From the NCBI RefSeq assembly GCF_902833055.1, contig NZ_CADFEJ010000007.1, forward strand, positions 62,001 through 126,000: a stretch of 64,000 bases of DNA, written 5' to 3'. This DNA comes from Burkholderia territorii. Its GTDB lineage: Bacteria > Pseudomonadota > Gammaproteobacteria > Burkholderiales > Burkholderiaceae. Below, piece by piece: positions 39,501-48,704 of this stretch; positions within the stretch are counted from its first letter, which is position 1, and each line of letters opens with the position of its first letter. A program made the position numbers and the translations under genes. The notes below the pieces were generated by a model that searched no databases, was not told where the DNA came from, and saw nothing but the letters and a program-made list of their open reading frames with translations.

Positions 39501-41045
39501 ATGATGCCTGCCTCGCGTGTCGTTCATCGTATCGTCGCCTGGAGCACCGGTGCCGCCGTCGCGGCTGCATTCGTTGCATGCGCATCGGCCGGCGCCCGTG
39601 CGCAATCGGCGTCCGCACCGCCCGCTGCCGCCGCTGCTGTCGCGGCGTCACAACCGTCACCCTGCCCGCCCGACTGGGAACGCCAGCTCTGCGAACTGAA
39701 GGCCGCGGTCGAAGTGCTGAAGAAGCAGCACCTGACCGACGTCGACATCGGCGCGTTGCTCGACGCCACCGTGCACGACGGCATCAAGACGCTGCCGTAC
39801 GCGCGGTTCTTCAACGCGACGGAGGAACAGGAACGGCGCGACGACGAGCGCCGCGCGCGCGACGGCACGCCGGGCATCGGCATCGTGTTCGAGACGCGGC
39901 CCGACGGACTGCACATCATCGACGTGATCCCCGATGCGCCCGCCGAACGCGCCGGCGTGCGGCCCGACGATCTCGTCGTCGCGATGAACGACCGGAGCGT
40001 GGTCGGCATCGACAGCAGCGAGGTCGTCAAACTCGCGAAGGGCGAAGCGGGCGTGCCGCTGAAGCTCACGGTCCGGCGTGGCGCGAACCGTGCGACGCTG
40101 ACCTTCGCGCCGGTCCGCGCGATCGTCCACCCGCACCCGGCAACGGCAAAGCGGCTCGCCGGCGACATCCTGTACACGCGACTGTCGAGCTTCCCGGAGC
40201 CGGCGGTCGGCAACTATATCGACGCAGTGCAGGCCGCGCGCCGCGCGGGGCCGCCCGTGAAAGGCGTGATCCTCGACCTGCGCATCAACGGCGGCGGCGC
40301 GCTGAATGCGGCGATCGGCATCACCGCGCTCTTCGCCGGGCGCGACCGCACCGTGATGGTGACGCTCGAGCGCGACGGCACGAAGCGCCGCCGCTTCACG
40401 ACCAACTGGCCCGACTACGAACTGCCCGTCATGCACGGCCAGGATCCGCTCGCGCCGCTGCAGGCGGACGACTGGTGGCGCACCGTGCCGCTCGTCGTGC
40501 TGGTCGACGGACAGAGCGCGTCGGCAGCCGAAGCGACCGCGGCCGCACTGAAGGATCTCGGCCGCGCGCGCCTGCTCGGGATGCCGACCTACGGCAAGGG
40601 ACTCGCGCAGACCGGCGTCGACCTGATCGACGGCACGCGCATCAATTTCACGTTCGCGCGCAATCTGCGGCCGAACGGCTGCCCGATGGACGGCTACGGC
40701 GTCGTGCCGGACTGGCTCGTGCCGCCGCGTCGCGACTCGGACGTCGACGGCGTGCTGCTGTGGTACCGCGAAGTCGATCTCGCCCGCGCGCCGTATGCGG
40801 ACCGGCTGGCGCCCGATCCGTTCGCGCAGGTACGCAAGGCACGGCAAGCACTGCGCGACGCACGCGTGCGCGACAAAATCGATACGTCGAAGAGCGCGGC
40901 GCTGCCGCAGCGGGAATTCGGCACCGCCGCCGACTGGCAGCTCCGGCAGGCGCTCGACGCGCTCGCCGGTCGGCCGGTGCAGACCGTCGCCGCGCCCGCG
41001 CAACTGATGCCGGCGCAGCCGGCATGCGAGCGCGTCGGCGACTGA
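39501..41045 (+). CDS. Secreted S41 family (C-terminal processing) peptidase
   Basis: Serine protease with an export signal (residues 1-35: IVAWSTGAAVAAAFVACASAGARA). A PDZ domain follows (GIGIVFETRPDG, DAPAERAGVRPDDLVVAMND), then the S41 catalytic domain with LDLRINGGGALNAA, the Ser in VDGQSASAAEATAAAL and the Lys in TYGKGLAQTG. 514 aa; ATG at 39501 or 39504. A Cys inside the signal is not in a clear lipobox. The C-terminal about 100 residues after VVPDWLVPPRR match no domain I know. A TACAAT box at 39451-39456 may be the -10. Target proteins unknown. Confidence 0.88.
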   Translation: MMPASRVVHRIVAWSTGAAVAAAFVACASAGARAQSASAPPAAAAAVAASQPSPCPPDWERQLCELKAAVEVLKKQHLTDVDIGALLDATVHDGIKTLPYARFFNATEEQERRDDERRARDGTPGIGIVFETRPDGLHIIDVIPDAPAERAGVRPDDLVVAMNDRSVVGIDSSEVVKLAKGEAGVPLKLTVRRGANRATLTFAPVRAIVHPHPATAKRLAGDILYTRLSSFPEPAVGNYIDAVQAARRAGPPVKGVILDLRINGGGALNAAIGITALFAGRDRTVMVTLERDGTKRRRFTTNWPDYELPVMHGQDPLAPLQADDWWRTVPLVVLVDGQSASAAEATAAALKDLGRARLLGMPTYGKGLAQTGVDLIDGTRINFTFARNLRPNGCPMDGYGVVPDWLVPPRRDSDVDGVLLWYREVDLARAPYADRLAPDPFAQVRKARQALRDARVRDKIDTSKSAALPQREFGTAADWQLRQALDALAGRPVQTVAAPAQLMPAQPACERVGD

Positions 41046-41073
41046 CGCGCCGCCGCGCACCGCGCGCTGCGCG

Positions 41074-42351
41074 TCACCGGAACCCGAACCGCCGGCGCAA
41101 CACGATCAGCGCGACGAGGCTCAGCACGGCCGCGAACATCAGGTAGAAGCTCGGCGCGGTCTTCATCCCGGTCGCGCGGATCAGCCACGCGATGATGAAC
41201 GGCCCGAAGCCGCCGAAGATCGTCACCGCGACGTTATACGCGAGCGACATTCCCGTCGTGCGCGTCTGCACCGGAAACACTTCGGACAGCAGCCCGGGCA
41301 GCGCCGCGAAATAGCCGGTCATCAGGAACGCGAGCAGCACCTGCAGCGCGATCAGCGTGCCGAAGCCCGGATGCGCGACCAGGTACGCGAACGCCGGGTA
41401 GATCAGCACGAGGATGCCGATGGCCGGGGCAAGCATCACGCGCACGCGTCCGTAACGATCGGACCAGTGGCCGACGAGCGGCGCGAACGCCATCTGGATC
41501 ACGCCGACGACGAGGATCGCGGCGAACGCGGCCGACGGCGCAAGGCCGAGCTGCTTCACGCCGTAGGTCGGCATGAACAGCACGAGATAGGTCGCGACGG
41601 TGCCGAGCACCACCGCGCCCATCGCGGCGACGAGCCGCGCCTTGTGCGACGCGAACGTGTCGCGCAACGGGCTCGCGGTGCTTTCGGCCGCGAGGAATTC
41701 GGGCGTCTCGTCGACCTTCGAGCGGATGTAGTACGCGACAGGCCCGAGCAGCAGCCCGAAGAAGAACGGAATGCGCCACCCCCAGGCGGCCATCTGGTCG
41801 GCCGTGAGCTGCGCGTTCAGCACGGTGCCGAAGCCGGCGGCGAGCAGCGTCGTGAGGCCCTGGCTCGCGACCTGCCAGCTCGCGAAGAAGCCGCGCCGGC
41901 CCGGCACGTGCTCGGCCAGGAACGCGGTCGCGCTGCCGAATTCCCCGCCGGCCGAGAAGCCCTGCATCAGCCGTGCGGCGACGAGGATCAGCGGCGCGGC
42001 GACGCCGATCGTCTGGTAGGTCGGCAGCACCGCGATCACCAGCGTGCCGGCCATCATCAGCAGGATCGACAACGTGAGCGCGGCCTTGCGGCCCGCGCGG
42101 TCCGCGTATGCGCCGAGCACGATCGCGCCGAGCGGGCGCATGAAGAACGACACGCCGAACGTGCCGAGCGTGAGCAACAGCGACACGGTGTCGTTGCCGG
42201 CCGGAAAGAACAGCTTCGAGATCGTCACCGCGAAGAAGCCGTAGACGACGAGGTCGAACCACTCGAGCGCATTGCCGATCGATGCGGCGATCACCGCGCG
42301 CCACACGCGCGGTGACGAGGCGATGGAGCTGGACTGCGTGACGGCATGCAT
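41074..42351 (-). CDS. MFS transporter, metabolite:H+ symporter (MHS) family
   Basis: Twelve-helix proton symporter of the citrate / alpha-ketoglutarate / proline-betaine group. 425 aa. Family marks: IGNALEWFDLVVYGFFAV in helix 1, RPLGAIVLGAYADRAGRKAAL in the first loop, and RLMQGFSAGGEFGSATAFLAEH, the MHS signature. The start at 42351 has AAGGAG upstream. The substrate is probably an organic acid but cannot be fixed from sequence. It stands alone; no catabolic gene is adjacent. Confidence 0.88.
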   Translation of the reverse strand: MHAVTQSSSIASSPRVWRAVIAASIGNALEWFDLVVYGFFAVTISKLFFPAGNDTVSLLLTLGTFGVSFFMRPLGAIVLGAYADRAGRKAALTLSILLMMAGTLVIAVLPTYQTIGVAAPLILVAARLMQGFSAGGEFGSATAFLAEHVPGRRGFFASWQVASQGLTTLLAAGFGTVLNAQLTADQMAAWGWRIPFFFGLLLGPVAYYIRSKVDETPEFLAAESTASPLRDTFASHKARLVAAMGAVVLGTVATYLVLFMPTYGVKQLGLAPSAAFAAILVVGVIQMAFAPLVGHWSDRYGRVRVMLAPAIGILVLIYPAFAYLVAHPGFGTLIALQVLLAFLMTGYFAALPGLLSEVFPVQTRTTGMSLAYNVAVTIFGGFGPFIIAWLIRATGMKTAPSFYLMFAAVLSLVALIVLRRRFGFR

Positions 42352-42432
42352 CGGCGATCTCCTTGTCGTTGTACGTTGTGTCCGGCGCGCCGGTTCTCGC
42401 GCCGCGCGCTGCGCCGACGATTATAGGCGCGC

Positions 42433-42474
42433 AAAAAAAACCGCCGCGCCCCCGGGGAAACGGAAGCGCGGCGG
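42433..42474 (-). terminator. Intrinsic terminator of the cybB-yceI operon
   Basis: On the minus strand: GC-rich 9-base perfect stem (42466-42474 / 42441-42449), then eight T (A run at 42433-42440). It begins 52 bases after the YceI stop at 42527. Confidence 0.85.
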
Positions 42475-42526
42475 CTGGCTCGCGAGGGCCGGCGGCGCGA
42501 CGCGGCGGCCGGCCCGACCGGGCGCG

Positions 42527-43108
42527 TTACTGCTGCTTGACGGCTTCGGCCGTGATCAGCAGCTTCGTCTTCATCTTGAAGCCGTACTGCTTGCCGTAGT
42601 CGAGGCCGAAATCGTCGCGGCTGAATTCGCCGACCGCGTCGACGCCGCACACTTCGCGCTTGAGCATCGGATGCGGCATGCACTTGAACGAATCGATCTT
42701 CAGCGTGACCGGCTTCGTGACGCCGTGCAGCGTCAGGTTACCGACCACCGACACCGGCTTGTCGCCGTCGAACTTGATGGTGCCCTTGTAGTTCGCCTGC
42801 GGGAACTTGGAGACGTCGAAGAATTCGGCCGTCTGCAGGTGCTCGTCGAGCTTCGCGCTGCCCGTGTGGATCGACGCGATGTCGGTCGTCACGTCGACCG
42901 TGCCGGTCTTCGCCGCGCGATCGAGCGTCACGGTGCCGCTCGACTTGTCGAACTTGCCGCGCCAGACCGACAGGCCGCCGAAGTGGTCGGCCTCGAAGCT
43001 CGGGTACGTGTGGCTCGGATCGAACTGGTACGTCGCGCTGTCGGCGAATGCCGAGAACGACAGCGAAGCAGCCAGCGCGCCGGCGGCGATGATCAGATGC
43101 TTTTTCAA
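42527..43108 (-). CDS. YceI family periplasmic protein (copy 1)
   Basis: Lipocalin-like beta-barrel that binds isoprenoid or other lipid ligands; exported (signal [22 protein letters not shown]). 193 aa; YceI marks [33 protein letters not shown] and [16 protein letters not shown]. It has two Cys ([15 protein letters not shown]) that could form a disulfide. Third gene of an operon with a second YceI gene and cytochrome b561, which suggests a link to membrane quinone or redox balance. Confidence 0.93.
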   Translation of the reverse strand: MKKHLIIAAGALAASLSFSAFADSATYQFDPSHTYPSFEADHFGGLSVWRGKFDKSSGTVTLDRAAKTGTVDVTTDIASIHTGSAKLDEHLQTAEFFDVSKFPQANYKGTIKFDGDKPVSVVGNLTLHGVTKPVTLKIDSFKCMPHPMLKREVCGVDAVGEFSRDDFGLDYGKQYGFKMKTKLLITAEAVKQQ

Positions 43109-43174
43109 ACGCTTTCTCCTTGGAACAGCGCCGCGCCCTCGCGCGGCATTCGGGGTGGTGCGACAGCCCGCCGC

Positions 43175-43735
43175 TTACTTCGTGGCGACGAGATGGAACT
43201 TGATCTGCACTTCGTCGGCGACGATCGACGTGTCCTTCCACTCGCCGGTGCCGACGTTGAACGTCGAACGCTTGATCGGCAACACGCCGTCGAAGGTCTG
43301 GGTCGCGCCGCTCTGCGTGACCGTGACGGGCACGGTGACAGTCTCGGACTTGCCCTTGATCGTCAGCTTGCCGGTCACGTTGTACTTGTTGCCGCCGGCC
43401 GGCGCGATGGCCGTCGACGCGAAGGTCGCCTGCGGATACGTCTTCGCGTCGAACCAGTCCTTGCCCGCGACCTGGTCGTTGTACATCTTGTCGCCGAGGT
43501 CGAAGCTCGCGATATCGATCGTCATTTGCGCGCTGCCCTGCGCGGCCTTCGCCGGGTCGAACTTCACCTGCGCGGAGAACTTCTTGAATGCGCCTTCGGT
43601 CGGCACGTTCATCTGCTTCGACACGGCGGACACCTTGCTCTTCGCGAGATCGACGTCGGCATGCGCCGCGGCCGACGCGACGAGTGACACCGCGGCGAAC
43701 GCGGCCAGCATGGAGCGGGAGAAAGACACTTTCAT
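43175..43735 (-). CDS. YceI family periplasmic protein (copy 2)
   Basis: Second, diverged YceI paralogue: 186 aa with signal peptide (SMLAAFAAVSLVASAAAHA), then VDLAKSKVSAVSKQMNVP, KDWFDAKTYPQATF and the C-terminal VADEVQIKFHLVATK. Start chosen at 43735 (MKVSFSRSML); the frame runs further upstream over the cytochrome gene. It lies 66 bases upstream of copy 1 and 8 bases downstream of the cytochrome gene, so the three form one operon. Confidence 0.92.
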   Translation of the reverse strand: MKVSFSRSMLAAFAAVSLVASAAAHADVDLAKSKVSAVSKQMNVPTEGAFKKFSAQVKFDPAKAAQGSAQMTIDIASFDLGDKMYNDQVAGKDWFDAKTYPQATFASTAIAPAGGNKYNVTGKLTIKGKSETVTVPVTVTQSGATQTFDGVLPIKRSTFNVGTGEWKDTSIVADEVQIKFHLVATK

Positions 43736-43743
43736 GGGATCCT

Positions 43744-44304
43744 TCATTTGGCGGAGGGAAGCATCCGCGACAGCAGGCCGTCGCGGTCCAACAACTGGTG
43801 CTTGAGCGCCGCGAGTACATGCATGGCGACCAGCGCAAGCAGAATGTAATTCAAAGACACGTGCAGCGTCTTGAAGGTTTCCTTCAGCACCGGATCGGGA
43901 TCGATCAGGCGCGGCAGCGGCACGATGCCGAGGTAGACGACCGGAATGTTCGACGCGGAGCTGTACAGGTAGCCCGTCGCCGGAATCACGATCATCAGCA
44001 CGTACAGCAGCATGTGCACGCCATGCGACAGCGCGCGCTGCCACGCCGGCGTGCTGTCCGGCAGCGGCGGCGGCTGATGGGTCGCGCGCCACAGCACGCG
44101 CACGACGGCGAGCGCGAACACCGTCACGCCGATCCACTTGTGCCACGAGAAATACTTGAGCTTCGTCGGCGTGAAGCCGGGGATGTCGGTCATCACCCAG
44201 CCGAGCGCGAAGCCGCAGACGATCAGCAGCGCGATCAGCCAGTGCAGCGCGATCGCGGTGTGCGCATAGCGTGCCGGCCGGGCCGGCGGCGATTTCGATG
44301 CCAT
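43744..44304 (-). CDS. Cytochrome b561 family protein
   Basis: Four-helix di-haem b membrane protein that passes electrons to or from quinone. 186 aa; His ligand candidates in AIALHWLIALLI, YFSWHKWIGVTVF, LSHGVHMLLYVLM and LVAMHVLAALKHQLLD. First gene of the b561-yceI-yceI operon, a combination seen in many proteobacteria. Confidence 0.92.
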   Translation of the reverse strand: MASKSPPARPARYAHTAIALHWLIALLIVCGFALGWVMTDIPGFTPTKLKYFSWHKWIGVTVFALAVVRVLWRATHQPPPLPDSTPAWQRALSHGVHMLLYVLMIVIPATGYLYSSASNIPVVYLGIVPLPRLIDPDPVLKETFKTLHVSLNYILLALVAMHVLAALKHQLLDRDGLLSRMLPSAK

Positions 44305-44473
44305 CTTGGATTTCCTCAGTTGAGCGAACGGCCGCGCCGGTAAATTCGTCCGACGCTTGTCAAGGGCGCCATGCTACCGCAACCTTTTGTCACGCGCGGA
44401 CTCTCAAGACAGGCTCGCCAGCCCGCTGCCATGTCCGCGCCATGTTACCGATCGGTCACGCGCACATGGGGCG

Positions 44474-44505
44474 TTGACACGCCGAAAAAGGCGTTTTGGT
44501 AAGAT
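44474..44505 (+). promoter_or_regulatory. Putative promoter of the pqi operon
   Basis: A perfect TTGACA (44474-44479) and a TAAGAT (44500-44505), but with a 20-base gap, longer than ideal. Suboptimal spacing is often found in promoters that need an activator. It lies in the divergent region between the cytochrome b561 gene and pqiA. Confidence 0.45.
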
Positions 44506-44564
44506 TGGCGCGGGTTCCGGCCCCGTCGACGCGTTCCCCCAGCCGTCGCAGCACCGCCTTTTCC

Positions 44565-45230
44565 ATGCAACGATACGACCTGATTGCCTGCCACGAATGC
44601 GACGCACTGTTGCATAAACCGCGCCTGAGCGGCCGCGAAATCGCGCGCTGCCCGCGTTGCGACGCGCTGCTCTATCGCAACAGCACGACGCAGATCGAGC
44701 GCATCAGCGCGCTCGCGGTCGCGGCACTCGTCACGTTCGTCATCGCGCAGGCGTTCCCGATCCTCGAGATGGACCTGAACGGCACCCGCGTGCAGACGAC
44801 CCTGATCGGCGCGATCGATGCGCTGTGGCATCAGGACATGGAGATCGTCGCGGTAATGGTGTTCTGCTCGACCGTGCTGTTCCCGCTCGTCGAGATGGCC
44901 GCGCTCCTTTACGTGCTGTTGCCGATCCGCCGCGGCGTCGTGCCGCCCGGCCTCGATCTCGTGCTGCGCACGATCCAGCTCGTGCGGCCGTGGGGGATGA
45001 TCGAGGTGTTCATGCTCGGAATCGTCGTGACGATCGTGAAGATGGTGAGCCTCGCGCGCGTCGTGCCCGACGCGGCGCTGTTCGCATTCGGCGCGCTCAC
45101 GCTGATGACCGCCGTCGTGCTGATGTTCGATCCGCGCACGCTGTGGGACATCGCCGACGAGCTGCGCGCCCGGCGCACGCCTGCGCCGCCCGACGGCAAA
45201 GCGCCGCTGCCGGAAGCGCCCCGCCGATGA
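44565..45230 (+). CDS. pqiA: Paraquat-inducible protein A, first half
   Basis: Inner-membrane part of the Pqi lipid-transport system. 221 aa: an N-terminal zinc-ribbon (CHECDALLHKP ... CPRCDALLY) and four membrane helices. E. coli PqiA is one protein of about 417 aa with two such modules; here the modules are two separate genes. The start at 44565 (MQRYDLIACHECD) fits the zinc-ribbon. Its stop overlaps the ATG of the next gene (ATGA). Confidence 0.92.
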   Translation: MQRYDLIACHECDALLHKPRLSGREIARCPRCDALLYRNSTTQIERISALAVAALVTFVIAQAFPILEMDLNGTRVQTTLIGAIDALWHQDMEIVAVMVFCSTVLFPLVEMAALLYVLLPIRRGVVPPGLDLVLRTIQLVRPWGMIEVFMLGIVVTIVKMVSLARVVPDAALFAFGALTLMTAVVLMFDPRTLWDIADELRARRTPAPPDGKAPLPEAPRR

Positions 45231-45856
45231 CGATGCCGACCGCCGCCCGGGAGGGCTACGCCAGCTGCCATGCCTGCGGGCTCGTGCAGACGATCGACCA
45301 TCCGCATGCGCATTGCGCGCGCTGCGGCAGCGCGCTGCACTTTCGCACGCCGAACAGCATCATGCGCGCGTGGGCGCTGCTGATCGCGGCCGCGATCCTC
45401 TACATTCCGGCGAACCTGCTGCCGATCATGCGCACGTCGTCGATCGTCGGCTCGCAGGAAGACACGATCATGAGCGGCGTCATCTACTTCTGGACGTCCG
45501 GCGACTGGCCGCTCGCGGTGGTCGTGTTCGTCGCCAGCATCCTCGTGCCGATGCTCAAGCTCGGCGTGCTGACGATCCTCGTCGGCACCGCGCAGCGGCG
45601 CACCGCGTGGCGGCCGCTGCAACGCACGCGCCTGTACCGGATCGTCGAGCGGATCGGCCGCTGGTCGATGCTCGACATCTTTGTCGTGACGCTGACCGTC
45701 GCGCTCGTCCATTTCCGTTCGCTCGCCGTCATCACGGCCGGCCCCGGCGCACTCGCGTTCGGCTCGGTCGTGATCCTGACGATGCTTGCGTCGATGCAGT
45801 TCGATCCTCGCCTGATCTGGGATCCAGTCGAAACCTCAGGGAAACACCATGAATAG
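45227..45856 (+). CDS. pqiA: Paraquat-inducible protein A, second half
   Basis: Second PqiA module as its own protein: 209 aa with zinc-ribbon CHACGLVQTID ... CARCGSALHF and four membrane helices (LLIAAAILYIPANLLPIM, FVASILVPMLKLGVLTILVG, DIFVVTLTVALVHF, ALAFGSVVILTMLASM). ATG overlaps the stop of the first half by ATGA, so the two are probably translated in a fixed ratio. It overlaps pqiB by 8 bases. Confidence 0.92.
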   Translation: MTMPTAAREGYASCHACGLVQTIDHPHAHCARCGSALHFRTPNSIMRAWALLIAAAILYIPANLLPIMRTSSIVGSQEDTIMSGVIYFWTSGDWPLAVVVFVASILVPMLKLGVLTILVGTAQRRTAWRPLQRTRLYRIVERIGRWSMLDIFVVTLTVALVHFRSLAVITAGPGALAFGSVVILTMLASMQFDPRLIWDPVETSGKHHE

Positions 45857-47468
45857 TCCGCAAGGCCCGCAGCAAGACGCGCCCCGGCCGCCCGATCCGG
45901 CGATCTCGACGAAAAGCGGCTGGCTGCCGTCGCTCGTCTGGCTCGTGCCGCTGATCGCCGCGCTGATCGGCATCGGCCTCGTGATCAAGTCCGTGCGCGA
46001 GCGCGGCCCGGAAGTCACGATCAGCTTCCACAGCGCGGAAGGGCTCGAGCCCGGCAAGACGCAGGTCAAGTACAAGGACGTCGAGATCGGCATGGTCAAG
46101 ACGATCAAGCTGTCGAAGGACCTGTCGCGCGTGCTCGTCCAGGTGCAGTTGAAGAAGGAAGCCGAGGACTTCGCGGTCAAGGGCTCGCGCTTCTGGATCG
46201 TGCGTCCGCGCGTCGGTGCGACCGGCGTGTCGGGGCTCGGCACGCTGCTGTCGGGCGCGTACATCGGCGTCGATGCCGGCCACGGGCAGGACACGCAGAC
46301 CGACTTCACGGGCCTCGAGACACCACCGGCCGTGACCGGCGACCAGAAGGGCACGCAATACGTGCTGCGCGGCGATTCGCTCGGCTCGGTCGACATCGGC
46401 TCGCCCGTCTACTACCGCCGCGTGCAGGTCGGCCAGGTGGTCGGCTTCTCGCTCGACAAGGACGGCACGGGCGTCACGTTCAACGTGTTCGTGAATGCGC
46501 CGTACGACCAGTACGTCGGCGTGAACTCGCGCTGGTGGCAGGCGAGCGGCGTCGACCTGCGGCTCGATTCGAGCGGCCTGAAGCTGAACACGCAGTCGCT
46601 CGCGACGGTCATCCTCGGCGGCATCGCGTTCCAGACGCCGCCGAACCAGGACAGCGGCGCGACCGCGCCGAACAACACGACGTTCCGCCTCGGCTCCGAC
46701 GAAGCGGACGCGATGCGCGATCCGGACGGCCAGCCGCTGCAGGTCGTGATGAACTTCAACCAGTCGCTGCGCGGGCTCGCGGTCGGCGCGCCGGTCGACT
46801 TCCGCGGCATCGTGCTCGGCGAGGTGACGAACATCGGCATCGACTTCGATCCGAAGACCAAGAACTTCCTGATGCCAGTGACGATGAACGTGTATCCGGA
46901 GCGGCTCGGCCCGCGCTTCCGCGAGACGATCGAGAGCAAGGGCGAAGCGGCCCGCCGCGAGATCGTCGAGCGCCTCGTCACGCACGGGCTGCGCGGCCAG
47001 CTGCGCACCGGCAACCTGCTGACGAGCCAGCTGTACGTCGCACTCGACTTCTTCCCGAAGGCGCCGGTCGTGAAGATCGACGCGGCCCGCCAGCCGCTCG
47101 AGCTGCCGACCGTGCCGAACACGCTCGACGAACTGCAGCTGCAGGTCGCCGACATCGCGAAGAAGCTCGACAAGGTGCCGTTCGACCAGATCGGCGCGAA
47201 CCTGAACAGCGCGCTGTCGAATGCCGACAAGCTGTTCAAGCAGCTCGACACGCAGGTCGCACCGGAAGCGCGCGACACGCTGTCGGCCGCGAAGCAGACC
47301 TTCTCGACCGCCGAGGCGACGCTGCAGCAGGATTCGCCGCTGCAGTCCGACGTGCGCGGCGCGCTGAAGGAGCTCACGCGCACGCTGCAATCGCTGAACG
47401 CGCTCGCCGATTATCTGGAGCGCCATCCCGAATCGCTGCTCAAGGGCAAGCCAGGAGATCAACAATGA
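45849..47468 (+). CDS. pqiB: Pqi intermembrane transport protein PqiB (MCE/MlaD repeats)
   Basis: Anchored in the inner membrane (SLVWLVPLIAALIGIGLVI) with a periplasmic part that forms a lipid-carrying tube towards the outer membrane. 539 aa with three MCE domains, beginning near PEVTISFHSAEGLEPGKTQVKYKDVEIG, GDSLGSVDIGSPVYYRRVQVG and QSLRGLAVGAPVDFRGIVLG (cut here to their key parts), and a C-terminal helical, coiled-coil-like region. The layout matches E. coli PqiB (546 aa). Translationally coupled to both neighbours. Confidence 0.94.
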   Translation: MNSPQGPQQDAPRPPDPAISTKSGWLPSLVWLVPLIAALIGIGLVIKSVRERGPEVTISFHSAEGLEPGKTQVKYKDVEIGMVKTIKLSKDLSRVLVQVQLKKEAEDFAVKGSRFWIVRPRVGATGVSGLGTLLSGAYIGVDAGHGQDTQTDFTGLETPPAVTGDQKGTQYVLRGDSLGSVDIGSPVYYRRVQVGQVVGFSLDKDGTGVTFNVFVNAPYDQYVGVNSRWWQASGVDLRLDSSGLKLNTQSLATVILGGIAFQTPPNQDSGATAPNNTTFRLGSDEADAMRDPDGQPLQVVMNFNQSLRGLAVGAPVDFRGIVLGEVTNIGIDFDPKTKNFLMPVTMNVYPERLGPRFRETIESKGEAARREIVERLVTHGLRGQLRTGNLLTSQLYVALDFFPKAPVVKIDAARQPLELPTVPNTLDELQLQVADIAKKLDKVPFDQIGANLNSALSNADKLFKQLDTQVAPEARDTLSAAKQTFSTAEATLQQDSPLQSDVRGALKELTRTLQSLNALADYLERHPESLLKGKPGDQQ

Positions 47469-48202
47469 CGACGACACGCGCGAACATCGTCGCGAGCGGC
47501 GCGGCGGCAGTCTTCGCCGCGCTCGTGCTCGCCGCGTGCAGCTCGCCGCCCGCGCGGTTCTATACGCTGAGCCCGGCCGATGCGGCCGCGCCCGTGCGCA
47601 GCGCGCCCGCCAACCCGTCGTTCCTGATCGAGGTGCCGTCCGTCGGCGTGCCCGAGCAGGTCGCGAAGAACCAGCTCGTCGTGCAGAAGAACGCCGCGCA
47701 GGTCGACGTGCTCGAGCAGGAGCGCTGGGCCGCGCCGCCCGCCGACGAAATCCGCCGCGCGTTGTCCGACGATCTCGCCGCGCAGCTCGGCACGATCGAC
47801 GTCGCGAATTCCGCGTATCCGGCCGGCGTGCCGGTCTATCGGATCAGCGTGAACGTGCAGCGCTTCGAGTCGTGGCCCGGCAAGCGCGCGGCGATCGATG
47901 CGGTGTGGAGCGTGCGCGCGCTCGGCACGCAGGCCGTGATGACGTGTCGCACGAGCGTCGCGGAACCGGTCGCCGACGGTTACGACGCGCTCGTCGCCGG
48001 CCACCGGCGCGCGCTCGAGGTGATCGCATCGCAGGCCGCGTCCGGCGTGCGCGCGATGGCCGCGCGACGCGGCGCCACCGCTGCGTCGACCACGGCGACG
48101 ACTGCGTCCGGCAAGTCGATGGCCACCGCGCCCGTCGTGCCCTGCCCGGCCAATCCGACGCCCCGCGACGATGCGGGCGCGACCGGCAAGTCCGGCGCGT
48201 AA
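47465..48202 (+). CDS. pqiC: Pqi outer-membrane lipoprotein PqiC
   Basis: Lipoprotein that docks the PqiB tube at the outer membrane. 245 aa; lipobox LVLAACSS with Cys at about residue 25, then PPARFYTLSP, the ABC-transporter-auxiliary (DUF330) start, and VYRISVNVQRFES. The C-terminal 45 residues are low-complexity (Ala, Thr, Ser). ATG overlaps the pqiB stop. Confidence 0.9.
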   Translation: MTTTRANIVASGAAAVFAALVLAACSSPPARFYTLSPADAAAPVRSAPANPSFLIEVPSVGVPEQVAKNQLVVQKNAAQVDVLEQERWAAPPADEIRRALSDDLAAQLGTIDVANSAYPAGVPVYRISVNVQRFESWPGKRAAIDAVWSVRALGTQAVMTCRTSVAEPVADGYDALVAGHRRALEVIASQAASGVRAMAARRGATAASTTATTASGKSMATAPVVPCPANPTPRDDAGATGKSGA

Positions 48203-48704
48203 GCGCGACGCGCGGGCCGGCGGCCGGCGTCCGCCGCATGCGCGCGGTGCCGCTGCACTCGGCACACGCCGCCGATAATCATCGTCGGCCTGGGTGCGCG
48301 CGCAACCGCACACGCGAACCTGCCGCCCTCGCCGCCCGGGGCGCCGCTGGCCGTCCATCTGCCAAACGGCGGTTTTGCATTGTTTGAAAAAATCCGCCGG
48401 AACCGGCACGAGTCGACACGGTCGGCTTGCGTTTTCACGCCCGATTGACGATCCTACGCACTTTCCGGCTCGCGCCGCTCGTCGTGCGCGCGCGCCGGCG
48501 GCGATCCGCCCGTCGTGTCCGGTCCGATCGCCGCGTCTGCCGGGGCGCGCACGCGTGTCCGCGTGCGTCGCATCGGGGCAGTCCGCATCGCGGGGCGCCG
48601 CGCATCGTCCGGCCCCCAACCAGCCTCACCGTTCTCCCCGGTGCCGCGCCGTATTCCGGCCGGCATCCCGAACCCGCCCGCCCAGGGCTTTCGCTATTCC
48701 GTTT
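48203..48704. other. Non-coding gap between pqiC and the 'recombinase' family gene
   Basis: About 500 bases without a convincing gene. It holds an AT-richer patch at 48371-48402 and, at 48359-48376, a sequence (CTGCCAAACGGCGGTTTT) that recurs with one change near oxyR at 30755-30772. No terminator with a T run was found after pqiC, and no clear promoter for the next gene. Confidence 0.4.
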
